From Valencia hispanica (Eukaryota; Chordata; Actinopteri; Cyprinodontiformes; Valenciidae), in NCBI GenBank assembly GCA_963556495.2, contig OY747705.1, positions 26,751,001-26,815,000 of the forward strand: DNA of 64,000 nucleotides, read 5' to 3'. Positions 1 through 47,283 of this stretch are shown one piece after another. Numbering within the stretch: the stretch's first letter is position 1; every line of letters starts with the position of its first letter. A model generated the notes under the pieces. The model was given only the letters and a program-made list of their open reading frames with translations, was not told the origin of the DNA and did no database searches. The translations under genes and the position numbers were made by a program.

Positions 1-1968
1 GCTGCCTGCTTTGTCCAGATGACAGTGGGTTGGTTGAAGTAGGTGGATGATGGCATCTTCAACTCCAACTCCACAGCGATAAGCAAACTGCAGTGGGTCA
101 TGATACGTTCTTGTTTGCTTACTCAGGGGTGCCAACAGGAGTCTCTCCAGGACCTTCATGATGTGGGATGTCAGGGCAACGGGTCTATAGTCATTGATGA
201 CTGATGGGTGAGTTCTTTTGGGTACTGGAACAAGGCAGGATGTCTTCCACAACACTGGAACCTTCTCCTGAGTTAAGCTAAGGTTGAAGAGGTGCTGCAG
301 AATCCCACAGAGCTGCTCTGCACAGGCCTTCAGGACTCTGGGGCTGACACCATCTGGACCTGCAGCCTTGTTCCGGTTCAGTTTCTCCAGCTGCCTCTTC
401 ACCTGACTTTTGGAGACAGACAAGTGGGAGGGGGAGGCAAAGGGGGTAGCAGCATTTCCTGACTTGGTTGAAGTCAAACTTGTGGAATTAGAAGAGTCCA
501 TGGCTGAGGTGAAGGATAAAACATCCGAGGTGTAACAGGAAAGCTGTTGATCAGAGGAGAGTGGGATGTCTGTTTGGCTGGGAACAGGAGAGGAGGATCC
601 TGAGCTAGTTCCTGAACTGAACCTGTTGAAGAATGTGTTCAGTTCATTGGCTCTGTCCAGACTTCCATCTATCCAATCTTTCCTGTCCTTAAAACCTGTG
701 ATCTTTCTCATTCCTGACCAGACATCTCTGATATTGTTCCTCTGTAGTTTGTTCTCCAGCTTCTTCCTGTATGCCTCCTTGCTTTCTCTGATCTTGACCT
801 TAAGTTGCTTCTGTATACTCCTCAGTAATTCCCTGTCTCCCTCCCTGAAGGCTCTTTTTTTCTTGTTTAGCAGTTCCTTCAGGTCACTGGTGATCCAGGG
901 TTTGTTATTAGGGAAGCATCTCACTGTTCTGGTGGGGATGATGTTGTCCACACAGAAGTTTATATAGTCAGTCACACACTCAGTCATGGCATTGATGTCC
1001 TCTCCATGTGCTTGGCAAAGAGTCATCCAGTCTGTGGTTGCAAAACAATCCTGCAGGGCTTCTTCAGCTTCCTGTGACCATTTTCTCACAGTTTGTTTTG
1101 TCACAGGTTGCCTCTGAACAAGTGGTTTATATTCTGAACAGAGAAAAACAAGATTGTGATCTGATTGTCCCAGAGGAGGTCTTGGTTTGGACGTGTATGA
1201 ATCCTTTACATTTGCATAAAACAAATCCAAGGTCCTGTTTTCTCTTGTAGAGCAGCTGACAAATTGTTGAAATGTTGGAAGTGTAGTAGAGAGCGAGGCA
1301 TGATTAAAATCACCAGATATTGCCACAAATGCATTGGGGTGCTGTGTCTGTAGCTTAGCAACAATGGAACTGATGACATCACATGCATTGTCGGCAACGG
1401 CTGAAGGTGGAATGTAAACAACTGCCAAAATTACACTGGTGAACTCTCTTGGTAAATAATATGGACGAAAACTCACTGCCAAGAGTTCGAGATCTGGGCT
1501 GCAGAGACGACACTTCACAGTAACATGTCCTGGATGACACCATCTGTTGTTGACAAGCACTGCTACTCCACCACCTTTCCTTTTTCTGCTCGTCTTCAGA
1601 TCTCTGTCTGCTCGTACAGTCAGGAAGCCTGGCAGACAGACGTTGGAGTTGGGGATATGATCCAGCAGCCACGTCTCCGTAAAACACATAACACTGCATT
1701 CACGGTACTCTGGCTGAGTCCTTGTAAGGGCTTGGAGTTCATCCATCTTGTTAGCCAGTGATCTTACGTTGCCCATTATGATCGATGGAAGAGATGGCTT
1801 GAACTTCCTTTTTCTCTGTCTCCTTTTCGCTCCTGCTCTGCATCCACGTCTCCTCCTTATCAACTCATCTGGGATTTGTGGTTTCAGTTGAGGTATTATT
1901 TCAGCTTTTGCGATGTTAATCAGCTGCTCCCGGCTGTAAACCACATTGTTGCCATGGTTACGCATCAT
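1..1968 (-). CDS. Non-LTR retrotransposon ORF2, endonuclease plus start of reverse transcriptase, cut by window edge
   Basis: Reading the minus strand from ATG at 1968 gives 656 codons without a stop up to base 1; an in-frame TGA lies four codons upstream (1980-1978). The N-terminal part has the landmarks of an APE-type endonuclease: GNVRSLANK (Asn67), CFTETW (Glu98), GDFN (Asp220-Asn222) and QSDHN (Ser269-His271). After about residue 470 the reverse transcriptase begins, with NKAAGPDGV and a DYRPVALTS block; the catalytic YxDD motif would lie beyond the edge. The product would nick target DNA and copy its own RNA there. Family resemblance is to L2/CR1-superfamily LINEs of fish (Rex1/Maui-like); the clade is inferred. 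A 5'-truncated relative lies at 54496-56016 and a 3' end at 3806-3958. It sits in intron 8 of faf1, in the same orientation as that gene. Confidence 0.88.
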   Translation of the reverse strand, partial: MMRNHGNNVVYSREQLINIAKAEIIPQLKPQIPDELIRRRRGCRAGAKRRQRKRKFKPSLPSIIMGNVRSLANKMDELQALTRTQPEYRECSVMCFTETWLLDHIPNSNVCLPGFLTVRADRDLKTSRKRKGGGVAVLVNNRWCHPGHVTVKCRLCSPDLELLAVSFRPYYLPREFTSVILAVVYIPPSAVADNACDVISSIVAKLQTQHPNAFVAISGDFNHASLSTTLPTFQQFVSCSTRENRTLDLFYANVKDSYTSKPRPPLGQSDHNLVFLCSEYKPLVQRQPVTKQTVRKWSQEAEEALQDCFATTDWMTLCQAHGEDINAMTECVTDYINFCVDNIIPTRTVRCFPNNKPWITSDLKELLNKKKRAFREGDRELLRSIQKQLKVKIRESKEAYRKKLENKLQRNNIRDVWSGMRKITGFKDRKDWIDGSLDRANELNTFFNRFSSGTSSGSSSPVPSQTDIPLSSDQQLSCYTSDVLSFTSAMDSSNSTSLTSTKSGNAATPFASPSHLSVSKSQVKRQLEKLNRNKAAGPDGVSPRVLKACAEQLCGILQHLFNLSLTQEKVPVLWKTSCLVPVPKRTHPSVINDYRPVALTSHIMKVLERLLLAPLSKQTRTYHDPLQFAYRCGVGVEDAIIHLLQPTHCHLDKAGS

Positions 1969-3805
1969 AACAAATTGTCAAAAAGGGAAAATTTACAGCA
2001 AAAAATCCTTCCAGCTTCACAGCACCAAAAACTAGAAAGTATACAGGTCAAAAAAAAATGCAATCTTCTTTAAGAAAAAAGAGGAACCAATGTACAAAAA
2101 AACAAAACTTAATATGTAGCCAACAGACCCACTCCAACATGCAGCCACCCAGAGCAGCGCAATTCTAGATTCCTAATACTGGTTTATTCTTCTCTGTCAG
2201 CAAGTTTGCACCGGCACGCACACGTCTCGACAGAGATATTTTCCTTTAAGAGTTCTCTGTTTCCTGGGGAGTCTTGCAAAGCAATTCCCTGTCAGGACAA
2301 CAGGGGGCAGCCACCTCCAAACATTCATTGTTTACTAGTTTAAACAATGAATACTAAACTCGGCAGGAAGGCTAGACAAAGTATTGTTGGGCTATTACAT
2401 CTACTTATATTACAGCTCTTAAGGAGACACTGGAAGGGGCAATGGTTAAGTCAAAGCTTTGCAAAAACAGCAAATCAAAAACTGACCACAAACTTTGATT
2501 TTTGCATCGGTAATGAAAGAAAAACACAATATCTTTAACAGTAAAACAAAGTAAGCAACAGACTCAAATTTTGAGAGAAGAAAAAAGGACTATGAACAAT
2601 GAACCCATATTTAAAGCACAATGTTGATATGAGAACAGGTATTCTCACCAGTAGCATCAGGTCTTAATGGGTTGAAGAAAAGCCATGGCCAATTAGGACT
2701 TCATATGTGCTAAGCCTTAGAGTTGAATTAGCACAGATGGCTTTAGGTGCAGAGCCAATGAAAGCCATATGAGGTCTAAGCCTTCAGGAATACGAGTGGC
2801 CCCAAGTTTATTTCTTTGAATCCAGTGGCAATCAAATGAGAGAATCCTAACAGCGAGTACGGAGAGGGTCCATGTAAACCCTTTACGCTGCAATTCACAA
2901 CGAGAGGCTCTTGTCTAACGACCTAATAAGTGTTTAAATCAAGTTGATCACTTCCCCACAAAAGGACAGCCTGAGGGGTTTGGAACTGACATTGATGCCA
3001 GGAGGGGAGCTGAAAATGGAGAAAAATGAACTGAGTGCCTCTCAGTCCTCTTTCTTGCTTTGACTGGATGGCTTTCACCAATGTTGAAGTACATAAGTGC
3101 AGCTTGGCGGCTCAGTGATAAAATGTGGAAACAAGGTTGAAGCGCCGCCGGGCATTAGGTCGGGGAGAAGATGAGGGTAACACCCCCCTTAAATGACCCT
3201 CTCTCACATCTCCACACAAAAGAAACTGGCTCCTCTTTTTTGGATTCTTTTAATTAACACTTGCATTGAGGCTCAAAGTATTCAAGGGCTGATACAGGGA
3301 AAGAATTTTCTCCCTCTTACCCCTTCCACTCCTGTGCCTCTTCCCTTCAACCTTTTTTCCCCTCCCTGCTCTTCTTCTCTTTATCTCCCTCCATTCCCTT
3401 TCTGTTTCCTTTTTTCCCCTTCTTTTTTAAAGTAGGCAGTGTTTGTATTAGGTGTCTGGCTGTGAGTGTGAGATAATTACCGCTGACAGCTGCACTGAAG
3501 GCAACCACAGTCACAGCAAACCAAACCATCTCACACAAGCATGTGAGTTATAGAGCAAAGGGAGAACAGAGACAAGCAAGGATAAGAGATGAGTTTGTAA
3601 AGAGTAAGGAAAGAAGAAAAACAAAGCTGAAAAATACCTCACTCACTTGTTTGTACCAAGACCCTGACAGGGAGATGCAAAGGAAAAAAAAGATAGAAAG
3701 AGCGACTATTGCGCTGCAGTCCATTTGCACGAGAGGAAGAATTCATGACTTTAGAATCAGGGCGGGGAATCAACTCGAACACCGCCTGAAGTCACCTTGG
3801 TGACC
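1969..3805. other. faf1 intron 8, no gene seen; left part may be LINE 5' region
   Basis: The bases just above 1968 should include the 5' region of the minus-strand LINE, but no boundary is visible. The rest is AT-rich unique-looking sequence with C/T-rich stretches near 3300-3430. Short open frames here show no recognisable domain. Confidence 0.4.
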
Positions 3806-3958
3806 GATTCAAATTCAATTTAATTCAATAATCCTACATTAATCCCAGAGGAAAATTCACTGTTGTTGTAACTCATATTATCCACGCTTCTTCAAAGAGT
3901 TGTAGATGCTGATGGCTATGGGCAAGAAGGATCTCCTGTAGTGGCTGTGGGCTGAATG
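3806..3958 (-). mobile_element. LINE 3' end fragment, same family as 54496-56016
   Basis: On the minus strand this reads like the last 130 bases of the LINE at 55885-56016: a TACAGGAGATCCTTC block, CCATCAGCATCTACAACTC, then CCTCTGGGATTAATG and a terminal ATTGAATT repeat. Only the 3' end is present, as expected for strong 5' truncation during target-primed reverse transcription. Confidence 0.75.
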
Positions 3959-4654
3959 ACTTGCTACTACAGGCATGCTGGGCCAGCCAAGTGACAATCA
4001 AGATTTTGGGAGTTGGTCAACACCAGCAGTTAGAAACAACTAATTCTTAGGCTGAGAATATACTTGCTTTTTAATCTTGCGTTGATGTAAGCAGCAGGCT
4101 GCGTCTTGTACTGGAGAATTCAGTCAGGTGGCAGAGTACAGAACTCAGACCGGATAGAGTGCCGGATTTGTAGGGTAGAAACAAAACAAACATGGCGACC
4201 ATAGAGGAGAGCATCAGCTCGTTAATTTTCACATTACGATACATACGGCAGCAGTGTCATAGATGATCACCATGACCATATTTACCGGTATTGTTGCTCG
4301 TTTTCCTATTGCTTTTGCCGCCGTTGACCCCGTGTATCTACAGATGGTCAAATGGCACTCTACACTCCCCCTACCGGTTACTCGCATATTGGAGTGTCCA
4401 AACGCGAGGCAGCCATGATAAACACACACAAGCATGATTAAAACAAAGTATACTGAAGCCCTTAGAATAATCCTTTGTAGTTTCCATTAACTAGTAACAC
4501 CACGTTATTCATCCCTAATTATCTATAGCATTGACAAATCTGAGGACTGACCTCAGAACCAAATGGACGTAAGAGTTGTTGACCATAAAACTGGATGAAA
4601 TTGTTTTCAGAAACCTTCCTTACTGTTCACAGTTACAGTAGACTGATCCCATAA

Positions 4655-5320
4655 CACAGATGATCTGTATAAGAAGGGTCAAAGCCATCTCCACCTCCTG
4701 AGAAGGCTGAGGTCCTTGGAGTGAGCACCCATCTGCTAATGATTTTTTATCACTCTGTTGTTGGCTCCATAATCCGCTGTGGTTTTCTGGGGTGCAGGCA
4801 GCTCGGACCGAGACAGGAAGAGCCTGAACAGGCTAGTGAAGAGAGCCAGCTCTGGCCTGGGCTGCCCGCTGGACTCTGTGGAGGACGTAAGTGAGAGGAG
4901 GATCCTGGCTAAGTTGACCTCCATCTTAGATAACTCTTCTTACCCACTGCACCTGATTGTGGAGGCTCTCAGCAGCTCCTTCAGCGGATGGTTGAAACAG
5001 CCACAATGCAAAACAGAACGTTTTGATAGATAATTTATTCCCACCGCTGTGAGATAACTTCACTCTTTAACAGCTGTTGGCTCATCACCATCACCTGCTT
5101 AGTGGAATATCCCATTGTGTATAGTATATTTATATTTATTTATGTGCAGTTCCTTTTGTAAACTCACTTTTGTATTTTATTCTACTCATTTCATCTTCCA
5201 CCAGTGTTATAATGCTGTCTGTCTTTGACCTCTGCACCTTATTCCTTTATTTGTTATGTATGCTGTCGTAGCATGTAAATTTCCCCCCGTGGGATCAATA
5301 AAGTATTTCTTGTTTACTTA
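4655..5320 (+). mobile_element. LINE 3' fragment (C-terminal RT region and 3' tail), different subfamily
   Basis: The open frame at 4779-5033 encodes the typical C-terminal region of fish L2/CR1-like ORF2 proteins: a VVFWGAG block, then RKSLNRLVKRASS and ERRILAKLTSILDN. Just upstream, YKKGQSHLHLLRRLRSLE is readable, followed by stop codons and a frame change. The copy ends in GGGATCAATAAAGTATTTC near 5318, a tail unlike the ATTGAATT tail of the LINE at 1-1968, so it is a separate subfamily. It is a dead fragment in faf1 intron 8. Confidence 0.75.
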
Positions 5321-7369
5321 CTTAGACCCCTGGTATTCGTGGGGGTTATGAACCACAGCCATCCGTAGAATAGTTAAAATCCACTAATACTTCAGACCCC
5401 CTCTATAAACGCTTATAGTGGCCTATTTTAATAGTTCACACACAATATATACCCTCATATGCAATACATTCAGTGATCACAGTCTCAGCACTACCACAGA
5501 AGCTAATGTTTATGGGTCTTCCTTATTTCTCCTCGAGGATACAGCCAATCAGTGCCAGGGTAAAATAAACAGCCCTCCTGGACTGTCTGCTTTGCACAAA
5601 ATGCATAAAAAGAGAAGAATTACGGAACTGTTGGATCAATGAGATGCATAAAAGCATGCGGTTACAGGCAACTACATTTTAAAATTGAGATACAGTTAAA
5701 TAACTGAGGAGTTTTACAAAAAACGACATTAGAAGATAAAGAAATTCAGTCAGATGGGCTTCATCCGTTCTGAATGTCACCTGAAGGAGGACAGGTGGCA
5801 AAGTACTTGAGCTTACCGTTGAGCCCTGTTGCTCTGGAAACCACCAGGCCCACCTCAATAAACCCTTGGTTCCACACACGGCTATCAGGTAGAGAAGGAT
5901 TCCTTTAATGCCAGCTGGAAAACGGAGAGAGCTGCCCTACAAGGCAAGGCACCTCAGGGGGTCCTCGGCATTAATACATTAGCAAACACCATGAAACACT
6001 GCATAAATGTCAGCAATTACAGGCTGGGAGGAATGGAGGGAGTTGGTGAAGTGGGGGTGTGGGTGGGGGGGGGGATGAGGCAATGCAATAAGGATGTCCC
6101 ACTGGCTGTCAATCACCACAACAGGTGTGGAGAAGGCTCTGCCAATCACAGCAGCTCCAATGAGATGAGGCGCGGCGGGAAACAGACCAAGCTTGATCAA
6201 TTCATCCCCAACAGCAGAGGACGTTCCTATCCCATTGGCCTCTCAAATCAGCTGTTGCACAGACCTCTTGTCATCCTCAGCACTGCTCAGCACAGCTTTG
6301 CCAAAGCCTCCAGAATCAAGAGGAATTTGAAGGCAGAGCAACATTGTGGTATTTGCAAATAATGCCAGAGTATTTGTTTTTAATCTACTTGGAGTAAAAT
6401 GAACTTCATCAAGTTTTAACTATTGCAAAGTCCAAAATACTTGCATCTGAGTGGGAACTTTTTCCCAGTAATATCAAGACCGTTGTGATGCAGTAAACCC
6501 AAAGAAAATGAAAACAAATGCTAAAGTAAACATTCACACAAAGACAGCATGCGTCTTCTTGTGATCCTCTGTTTGGCTACTCTGGAAAACATTATAAACT
6601 GTCTTCTAGTGAATTCAGACAAGAGACAATGTTAAAACGGCAACTAAACGGTTACAGGGAGATTTTAGAAAATCGATACACAGCTAAAATTAAAGAGTTT
6701 AAATGTGCTATAAACCAAATACATATAAATGGCAAAAAGATTTTTAAATATTTAAAAATCTCAATAAAATGAATGACTTGGGATGGATTCGTATGCATAA
6801 AATATGTGAACCTTTTGAGGAAACCGCAGGATACAATAAACCTACAACTTGTTCCAGACCTGCTCCAAATGAGCATCACTTGAACACAGCCACACTACTC
6901 AAGTCCAACACCACATACAACCCGAAGTAAACTCTATAAACCAATCTTTTGTTCACTGCCAACTGAGCGTTATGCATCCTGATCCCGTTTCAATCCTTCA
7001 TCAGGCACTGAAGAACTCCAACCGCAATAAACAATGAAACAGATTTAGCGGACAGTGTCAGAAGGGATGATGCAACACATAACTACCAGTCTCACTGAAA
7101 GACGAGATTTCTACAAGCCTCCTTTCTTTCGCCCAGACAATATGTGACTTCATTAAACTAAAATCACACAAACATTTTCAGGAAGCATGAATAAGTAGCT
7201 GAACAATGCAAGAGAAGAAAACCTCAGTAAAATAAAAACGAATCCAACAAAACACAAAATTATTCTCATCTTATTTCTTAGGATAAATGTACAACACAGC
7301 CGGTGTAATTGCATGAGGATGTTTCAGCAGTATTTATTCAAACAGTTTTATAATAACGTACAAAAGCAT
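5321..7369. other. faf1 intron 8, no gene seen
   Basis: AT-rich intronic sequence. A stretch near 5324-5420 (CCCCTGGTATTCGTGGGGG and flanks) looks like a degraded interspersed repeat. 6110-6330 is more GC-rich, with several CCAAT/ATTGG motifs, and might be conserved non-coding DNA. No exon of faf1 is recognisable on the minus strand. Confidence 0.4.
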
Positions 7370-7739
7370 TTAACTGCAAGAGCTAAGAAATAAATTCAGG
7401 AGTCTCTCGCTAAAACGAGAACGCTTATCATTTTAATGAGATAAAAAAAGTCATTATGACGTTATTGATATCCCAGCAAAAACGAAAATATGTTCTTGTT
7501 TAAACAAGAAAGGTTGCCAACAGCAACACCTCGTGGGATGTTTGAATGTTGTCTAGAAGTAATGGAGTGAGAGGAGGGAGAGTCAGAGGGAGCCCTTTTG
7601 TGCCTTTTTAAGAAGTTATAATATATCAGAGCAACACATTATATCTTGTTATAACAAGAAACTTTCCCATGTCAAAGTGAAACTCTCTCGTTTAAGGGAG
7701 ATTCTGCTTCTGAATATATTTCTTAGCTCGGACAGTTAA
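7370..7739. mobile_element. TTAA-bounded MITE with terminal inverted repeats
   Basis: Both ends lie at TTAA (7370-7373 and 7736-7739). Inward from them the ends are inverted copies: left TTAACTGCAAGAGCTAAG, right (complement) TTAACTGTCCGAGCTAAG, followed by near-identical GAAATAWATTCAG. The inside is rich in short palindromes such as CTTGTTTAAACAAG and CTTGTTATAACAAG. There is no coding capacity. TTAA target duplications are used by piggyBac and Kolobok transposases, so one of these probably mobilised it; the ends lack the usual piggyBac CCY start, so the superfamily is open. Confidence 0.72.
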
Positions 7740-10700
7740 ACACTAGAATAATGAAACATTACTTCATTCAATAAATTCTCCCCAAAACACATGGTAGTCA
7801 TTACATTGATAGCTTTAAGTTAAATAATGTCAAACTAACTCAAGATAACCCTAACAACTTGAACTCTAACTAAGCTGAAACACATCAGCCCTAAATGGAA
7901 ATGATTGTTGCCGACACCCTACATAGAGTGTTGATGCACTGATGTTCAATATTCACCACCAAAATCAATAACTAGCAGTGCATTTGCAAGAGCCCAAATG
8001 CAAAACAGCAGAGATAAAGCACAAAAATGTAAAAGCTAGAGCAATATTACCGATTTAAAGGAAAATCTGAATTAAGTGTCAACCAAATCAACCTTGAGCA
8101 GGAGAATGTGTGGTGCTAGACGTAATCTAGGGCCTGTAGCTGCCATGTTTATGGGCAAAACCCCGAGAGATGAGACTGGGCTAATGAGCTAGACACTAAC
8201 ATTGGCTCTCCATCCACCCGCTAGGCCAGCCAAGCCCCAGGCTTTCTCTGTTAATACCTTCAGACGTTTCAATAAGAGGGCTATGGCTAGTGCAGAGGCC
8301 ATTATTACACTTCTGTCTCTCTCTTCTCTGCTTTTTTTAATATCTTCTCATATAAGAAAAAAAACAGACACTGCAGTTATGTGTTAGCCAAGGACCAGGC
8401 CTTTGTTGGCACAAGGAGCTCAAATTTATTCATGATCTTTGGCCAATAAATCTACAGCTAGAGTCCACAGATAACAAAAAAAACAAAAAAAAAACAGATT
8501 GGTCAATTAATATACAATTTCCCTTTAAATCTTAGGGTTAAATTAGGAATAAAATGATTTGATTGGTGATCAAATGGAGAAAAAGAGTTCTAGTTTTTAG
8601 TAAATAAGCAACAAGCAATTAAAAATGAACAGCTTTAAAAAGGTTTGGCATGAAAATAACCATTAGATTTTTGTTTTTTTATATTAAGTTCTCATCTTTC
8701 AATTATGTAATCTAAAATGCTAAAGGGTTTTTATTTTTTGCACGAAAAATTCCTTGTTTAATCAGGTTGAAAAAAAAGTAAAAGAAACTGAACATAAATG
8801 CTTCTCTAGGTTTACTGGCTACTACCCTGGCAAAAATATGTAAAACTCCTTAAAATAAAATTAATTAATTTCTCCTTCCCTCTTTTCCCTCCTTCACAAT
8901 CCTCCTGGATGGTGGCAAGATAAACTTGGGTAGCTGTCAAGTTCAACAACTGTTTTGCTTTTTAAATGATTGCTCCGACTTTAGATAAGAGCAACGTAGA
9001 TCAGGACCAATTTTTTTGTAGCCAATTGCTGGCTTTACATATTTTGCTACTCAAACAGCATGTTCTCTTTTCTCAGCCATTTTGAAGAGGGGTTAAGAGA
9101 AATTAGCCGGTGTGTCACCTTTTCTTGAATACCCAGGGGGAAAGGGACGTCATGGATTAATAATTCAATTTTTCCAGAAACTCTGATCAAATGAAATAAG
9201 CATAAGTAAATAAAAAAAAAAGACAATTTTATTAGAATTGTAGGGGATACTACTAAGTTTAGCACCAGTGATAAAAAGGTATTTTTCACACTGAATAATG
9301 TACTCAAATATTAAATTAGATATTTCTAAAGTTTTAGCTTAGAGTTTGTTACAGAAATGTTTTTACACAATTACCTGGGTTTGCTGTAGTGTTTCATTGT
9401 TCTGTGTCAATCTACTCTTTCATTAGTGTACAAAAATAACAAAACTCTAGTTACATCTAGTAGTATACAAGACTGGGCCACACAAAATTCATTCATTCCC
9501 AAATACAATGCATTTTATGATTAGCATTAGTATTTCTGTTGCAACCCGAGGCTGTTTGCTCAGCAGCACATTCTGCTTGGTGGTTAATAGCTTTACAATT
9601 GGCTTCTCTTAACTGTGATAGACAAAAAAGATGCAAACAACTTTGTGTAAAGTAAAAGGGTGGATATGCTTTTATTTTCAGCCCATGTGTGCACCATAAA
9701 AGGAACTCGTGCTTTTACTGTTAATGCTTGAAAGCTTAAGAACAAGTCAGGTGCAGCTATTGTTCTCCTTCTTTGGGTGTTTGAAATATGAACAATAGAT
9801 ACCAGATAAAAATAGCTTGTTTTCAAGAAAACACTGGATACACTGAGACAGCTCGTTCTTTTTAATCACGATTGTGAACTGATATTCAGTTTTTACTGCA
9901 TAGGACACATGTGTCAAAGTATGAATTTAAAAAAAGGCAAAGTCAACATCCAAACCAAACAGCAGCCATGCAGATCTAAAGTGAAAACGTTAGCCGGGGG
10001 TTAACCCAAGAATGTGTGCCCAAAAGCTTCTCAATGTGGCATGATAAACCATCCCAAACAATTAGCATGGGAACACATATGCTGTCAAAGAGGGGGTGAG
10101 ACAAAAGGGGTCAGAGGTTCCTCAACATTCTGTATGGGTCTGACCTCTGATCAGCTTGACACTGTGCAGAGTGAATAGCTGGGAAGAGCAACGGTGGGAC
10201 GGAGAGGTCAGCGGGACTCAATGATGTGAGCTTTAATGTCCACAGATAGGGGACATGGGACGGGAACGGTCTTTGACATCTTAATTAGCTTCAACATCTT
10301 ACTCTCAGAAGGCTCGAAACAGCAACGTACAACTAAATTTTAATCAAAACCTTGAGCTGAGGTTTTAAATATCAATTAAAACCACTGTGTTAGATCAGAT
10401 TAAAAACTAGTTGAGCATAGAATATTTATACTTCAAACTAAATTTCTTGTTTTTATAATGTATATTGCTGTATGCCCTAGGTGTGGGGTGATTACTGAAA
10501 GTATTCAAAGGTTTGAAATAGTTTCAAAACAAAGAGTTTCCTCTAGTGGTTTCTATGGTTTCAATTCCTATTCGATAGAGGCCGGAGAAAATGCTGTGTA
10601 GAGAGAGCAACCAGGGGGATCTCCTGCTCTTTGGAACAAAGTTTCGCAGGAATCCCCTCCCCAACCTGTTGCTCCCCATCACCAGTCAAGTCTGATACAC

Positions 10701-11434
10701 TTTTTGCTAGATTACAAAATAACATATTTGGCTGCGTTTTCTAGGCAGATGACTGCAGACTGGCTACCAGAGGAGACATCCTGATCAATTATAATAGTGT
10801 AATACCATTAGTAATAGTAGGACAAAAAGGTATAATATTCTGCACAATAATTACCTGAAATCCTCTACAACATTTTGAACATGTTCACTCTATTTTTGTT
10901 TACATCCATGTATTAAAATACCAAATAAATGTTTATATCATATTTTGTGTGTAATAACCAATGTGTTTCATTAATTTACCAGCAGTGGAAATGATTGCGT
11001 GTTTAATGTTAATAAAACCAATTGGATCATATTATACATTTAATTTTCAATCTTTGCGTTAACAAAATGAGTCATTGGTATTTTCTTCCTGAACACTGTA
11101 GCAATCGATGTCTGATAATATTAGTGAGGGGAGAGGAGAAGGTGGATGGAGTATCCTAATCAGGGACAGGCTCTCAACAATGCCAGAAACTCATCACACC
11201 CTCTGCATGACCTTTTAAAATAGTCACCATCGAGCAAAAATGCAAAATTACAGAATTAGTCTTTTTCATTTAGCATTTCACACAAATCTGTTGAACAATC
11301 CCAGAGAAACACTGATATTTATTTGTAAGCTGCTGGTAAAAAATATGGGAACATATACTAAAATGAATTGATAAATCAGGGAGTCAGTTCTTATTTATTA
11401 TTGACTGTTTGCATGTGTGATCAATGGTTCTTAC
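7740..11434. other. faf1 intron 8, no gene seen
   Basis: AT-rich intron with A- or T-rich runs (for example 8476-8495 and 12120-type tracts elsewhere). The minus strand was read for the exon that follows DDS in other FAF1 proteins (a block starting MCLAESGL and later the acidic UAS linker); nothing similar was seen, so intron 8 probably runs past the left edge. Confidence 0.45.
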
Positions 11435-46138
<34,704 letters not shown>

Positions 46139-46480
46139 AGCAATGACTGGCTAAAAGCAATACCTCTCCGCTGGCTCACAGAGAGACGCTGAGATCAGAT
46201 CAAACTGAGTGCTTAGAGGCAGCTGAGAGAGTAATCCTAGTTATTTTTAGATATTAAAGTGAACGTGGAGTGAACAGCCTCAAAACAGACAAAGTTCAGT
46301 AAAGTTACGTTACAGTGCCCGGTTATCTCAAAGCATTATTGTCAGCTAGCCCATTGCTTTACCGCTAACGTAAAGTGACTTCGACTGCCGTAAAACGTTC
46401 GAGAGACGACTTGAAAACAAATGATGGGAATTCAGAGTCTTTTCCGAGATTCGAATCATATTGCTCACTCCAGAAGAACG
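46139..46480 (-). promoter_or_regulatory. faf1: faf1 5' UTR and promoter region
   Basis: The sequence directly upstream of the faf1 start (higher coordinates) is CpG-richer than the introns, with ACGTAAAG, CGACTGCCGTAAAACG and TTCGAGAGACGAC motifs and no TATA box at a fitting place. It is unique sequence between exon 1 and the LINE fragment that starts at 46586. The transcription start cannot be read from the sequence. Confidence 0.5.
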
Positions 46481-46585
46481 GCTCTCTAGACTCCTAAACA
46501 GTTCTTTACTAAGAACTATTTCTTAAATAGCTTTCATTTCAAGCATAGTTTTGATATTTCATAAGAATGTGGCCACACAAAGTAC

Positions 46586-47283
46586 CAAGGCAAGGCAAGG
46601 CAATTTTATTTGTATAGCACACTTTCAACAGCAGGGAAATTCAAGGTGCTTTACATGATTTGGTGATTAAAAAAACAAAAAAAACAATGGAAATCAAAAG
46701 TAAAAGAAACACACATTACACATGATACACAATAAAGCAAGAGAAAGATCAAAAAAAGCAAGAGAGCATGAACACATTTCATACATATGACATCAAGCAT
46801 TTACTCGAAGGCAATTTTAAACAGATGGGTTTTTAGTCTCGATTTAAAGCAGTTCAGAGTTTCAGCAGCTCTACACTCGTCAGGAAGTCTGTTCCAGATA
46901 AGGGGAGCATAAAAACAGAAAGCTGCTTCTCCATGTTTAGTTCTGAGTCTAGGGATGTTTAGTAGGCTAGAGTTGGAGGACCTTAGTGGTCTTGGTGGTT
47001 GGTACCGTGACTACAGGTCTTCAACATATTTTGGTGCTAAGCCATGTAATGATTTATAAACTAGTAGGAGTATTTTGAAGTCTATTCTCTGAGCTACAGG
47101 GAGCCAGTGTAAGGACTTTAGAACTGGGGTGATGTGCTCTACTTTCCTGGTTCTAGTGAGGAACACGAGCGGCAGCGTTCTGGATCAGCTGCAGCTGTCT
47201 GATTGACTTTTTAGGCAGACCTGTGAAGATGCTGTTGCAGTAATCAATCCGACTAAAGATAAACGCATGGATGAGTTTTACAT
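46586..47283 (-). mobile_element. LINE 3' fragment (RT C-terminal region), antisense
   Basis: Minus-strand frames give IDYCNSIFTGLPKKSIRQLQ, then after a frameshift VEHITPVLKSLHWLPVAQRI and PLIWNRLPDECRAAETL, the conserved C-terminal region of a fish non-LTR reverse transcriptase. The 3' end has GTGCTATACAAATAAAATTG CCTTGCCTTGCCTTGG. Frameshifts mark it as dead. It lies about 450 bp upstream of the faf1 start in the same orientation. Confidence 0.8.

Noticed and set aside
4184..4260. Short plus-strand frame starting MATIEESISS, considered as a transposase N-terminus
   Set aside because: Stops after about 25 codons with no supporting ends or domain nearby.
6060..6362. 123-codon plus-strand frame across a G-rich run
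   Set aside because: Composition driven by the G tract and no homologous domain recognised.
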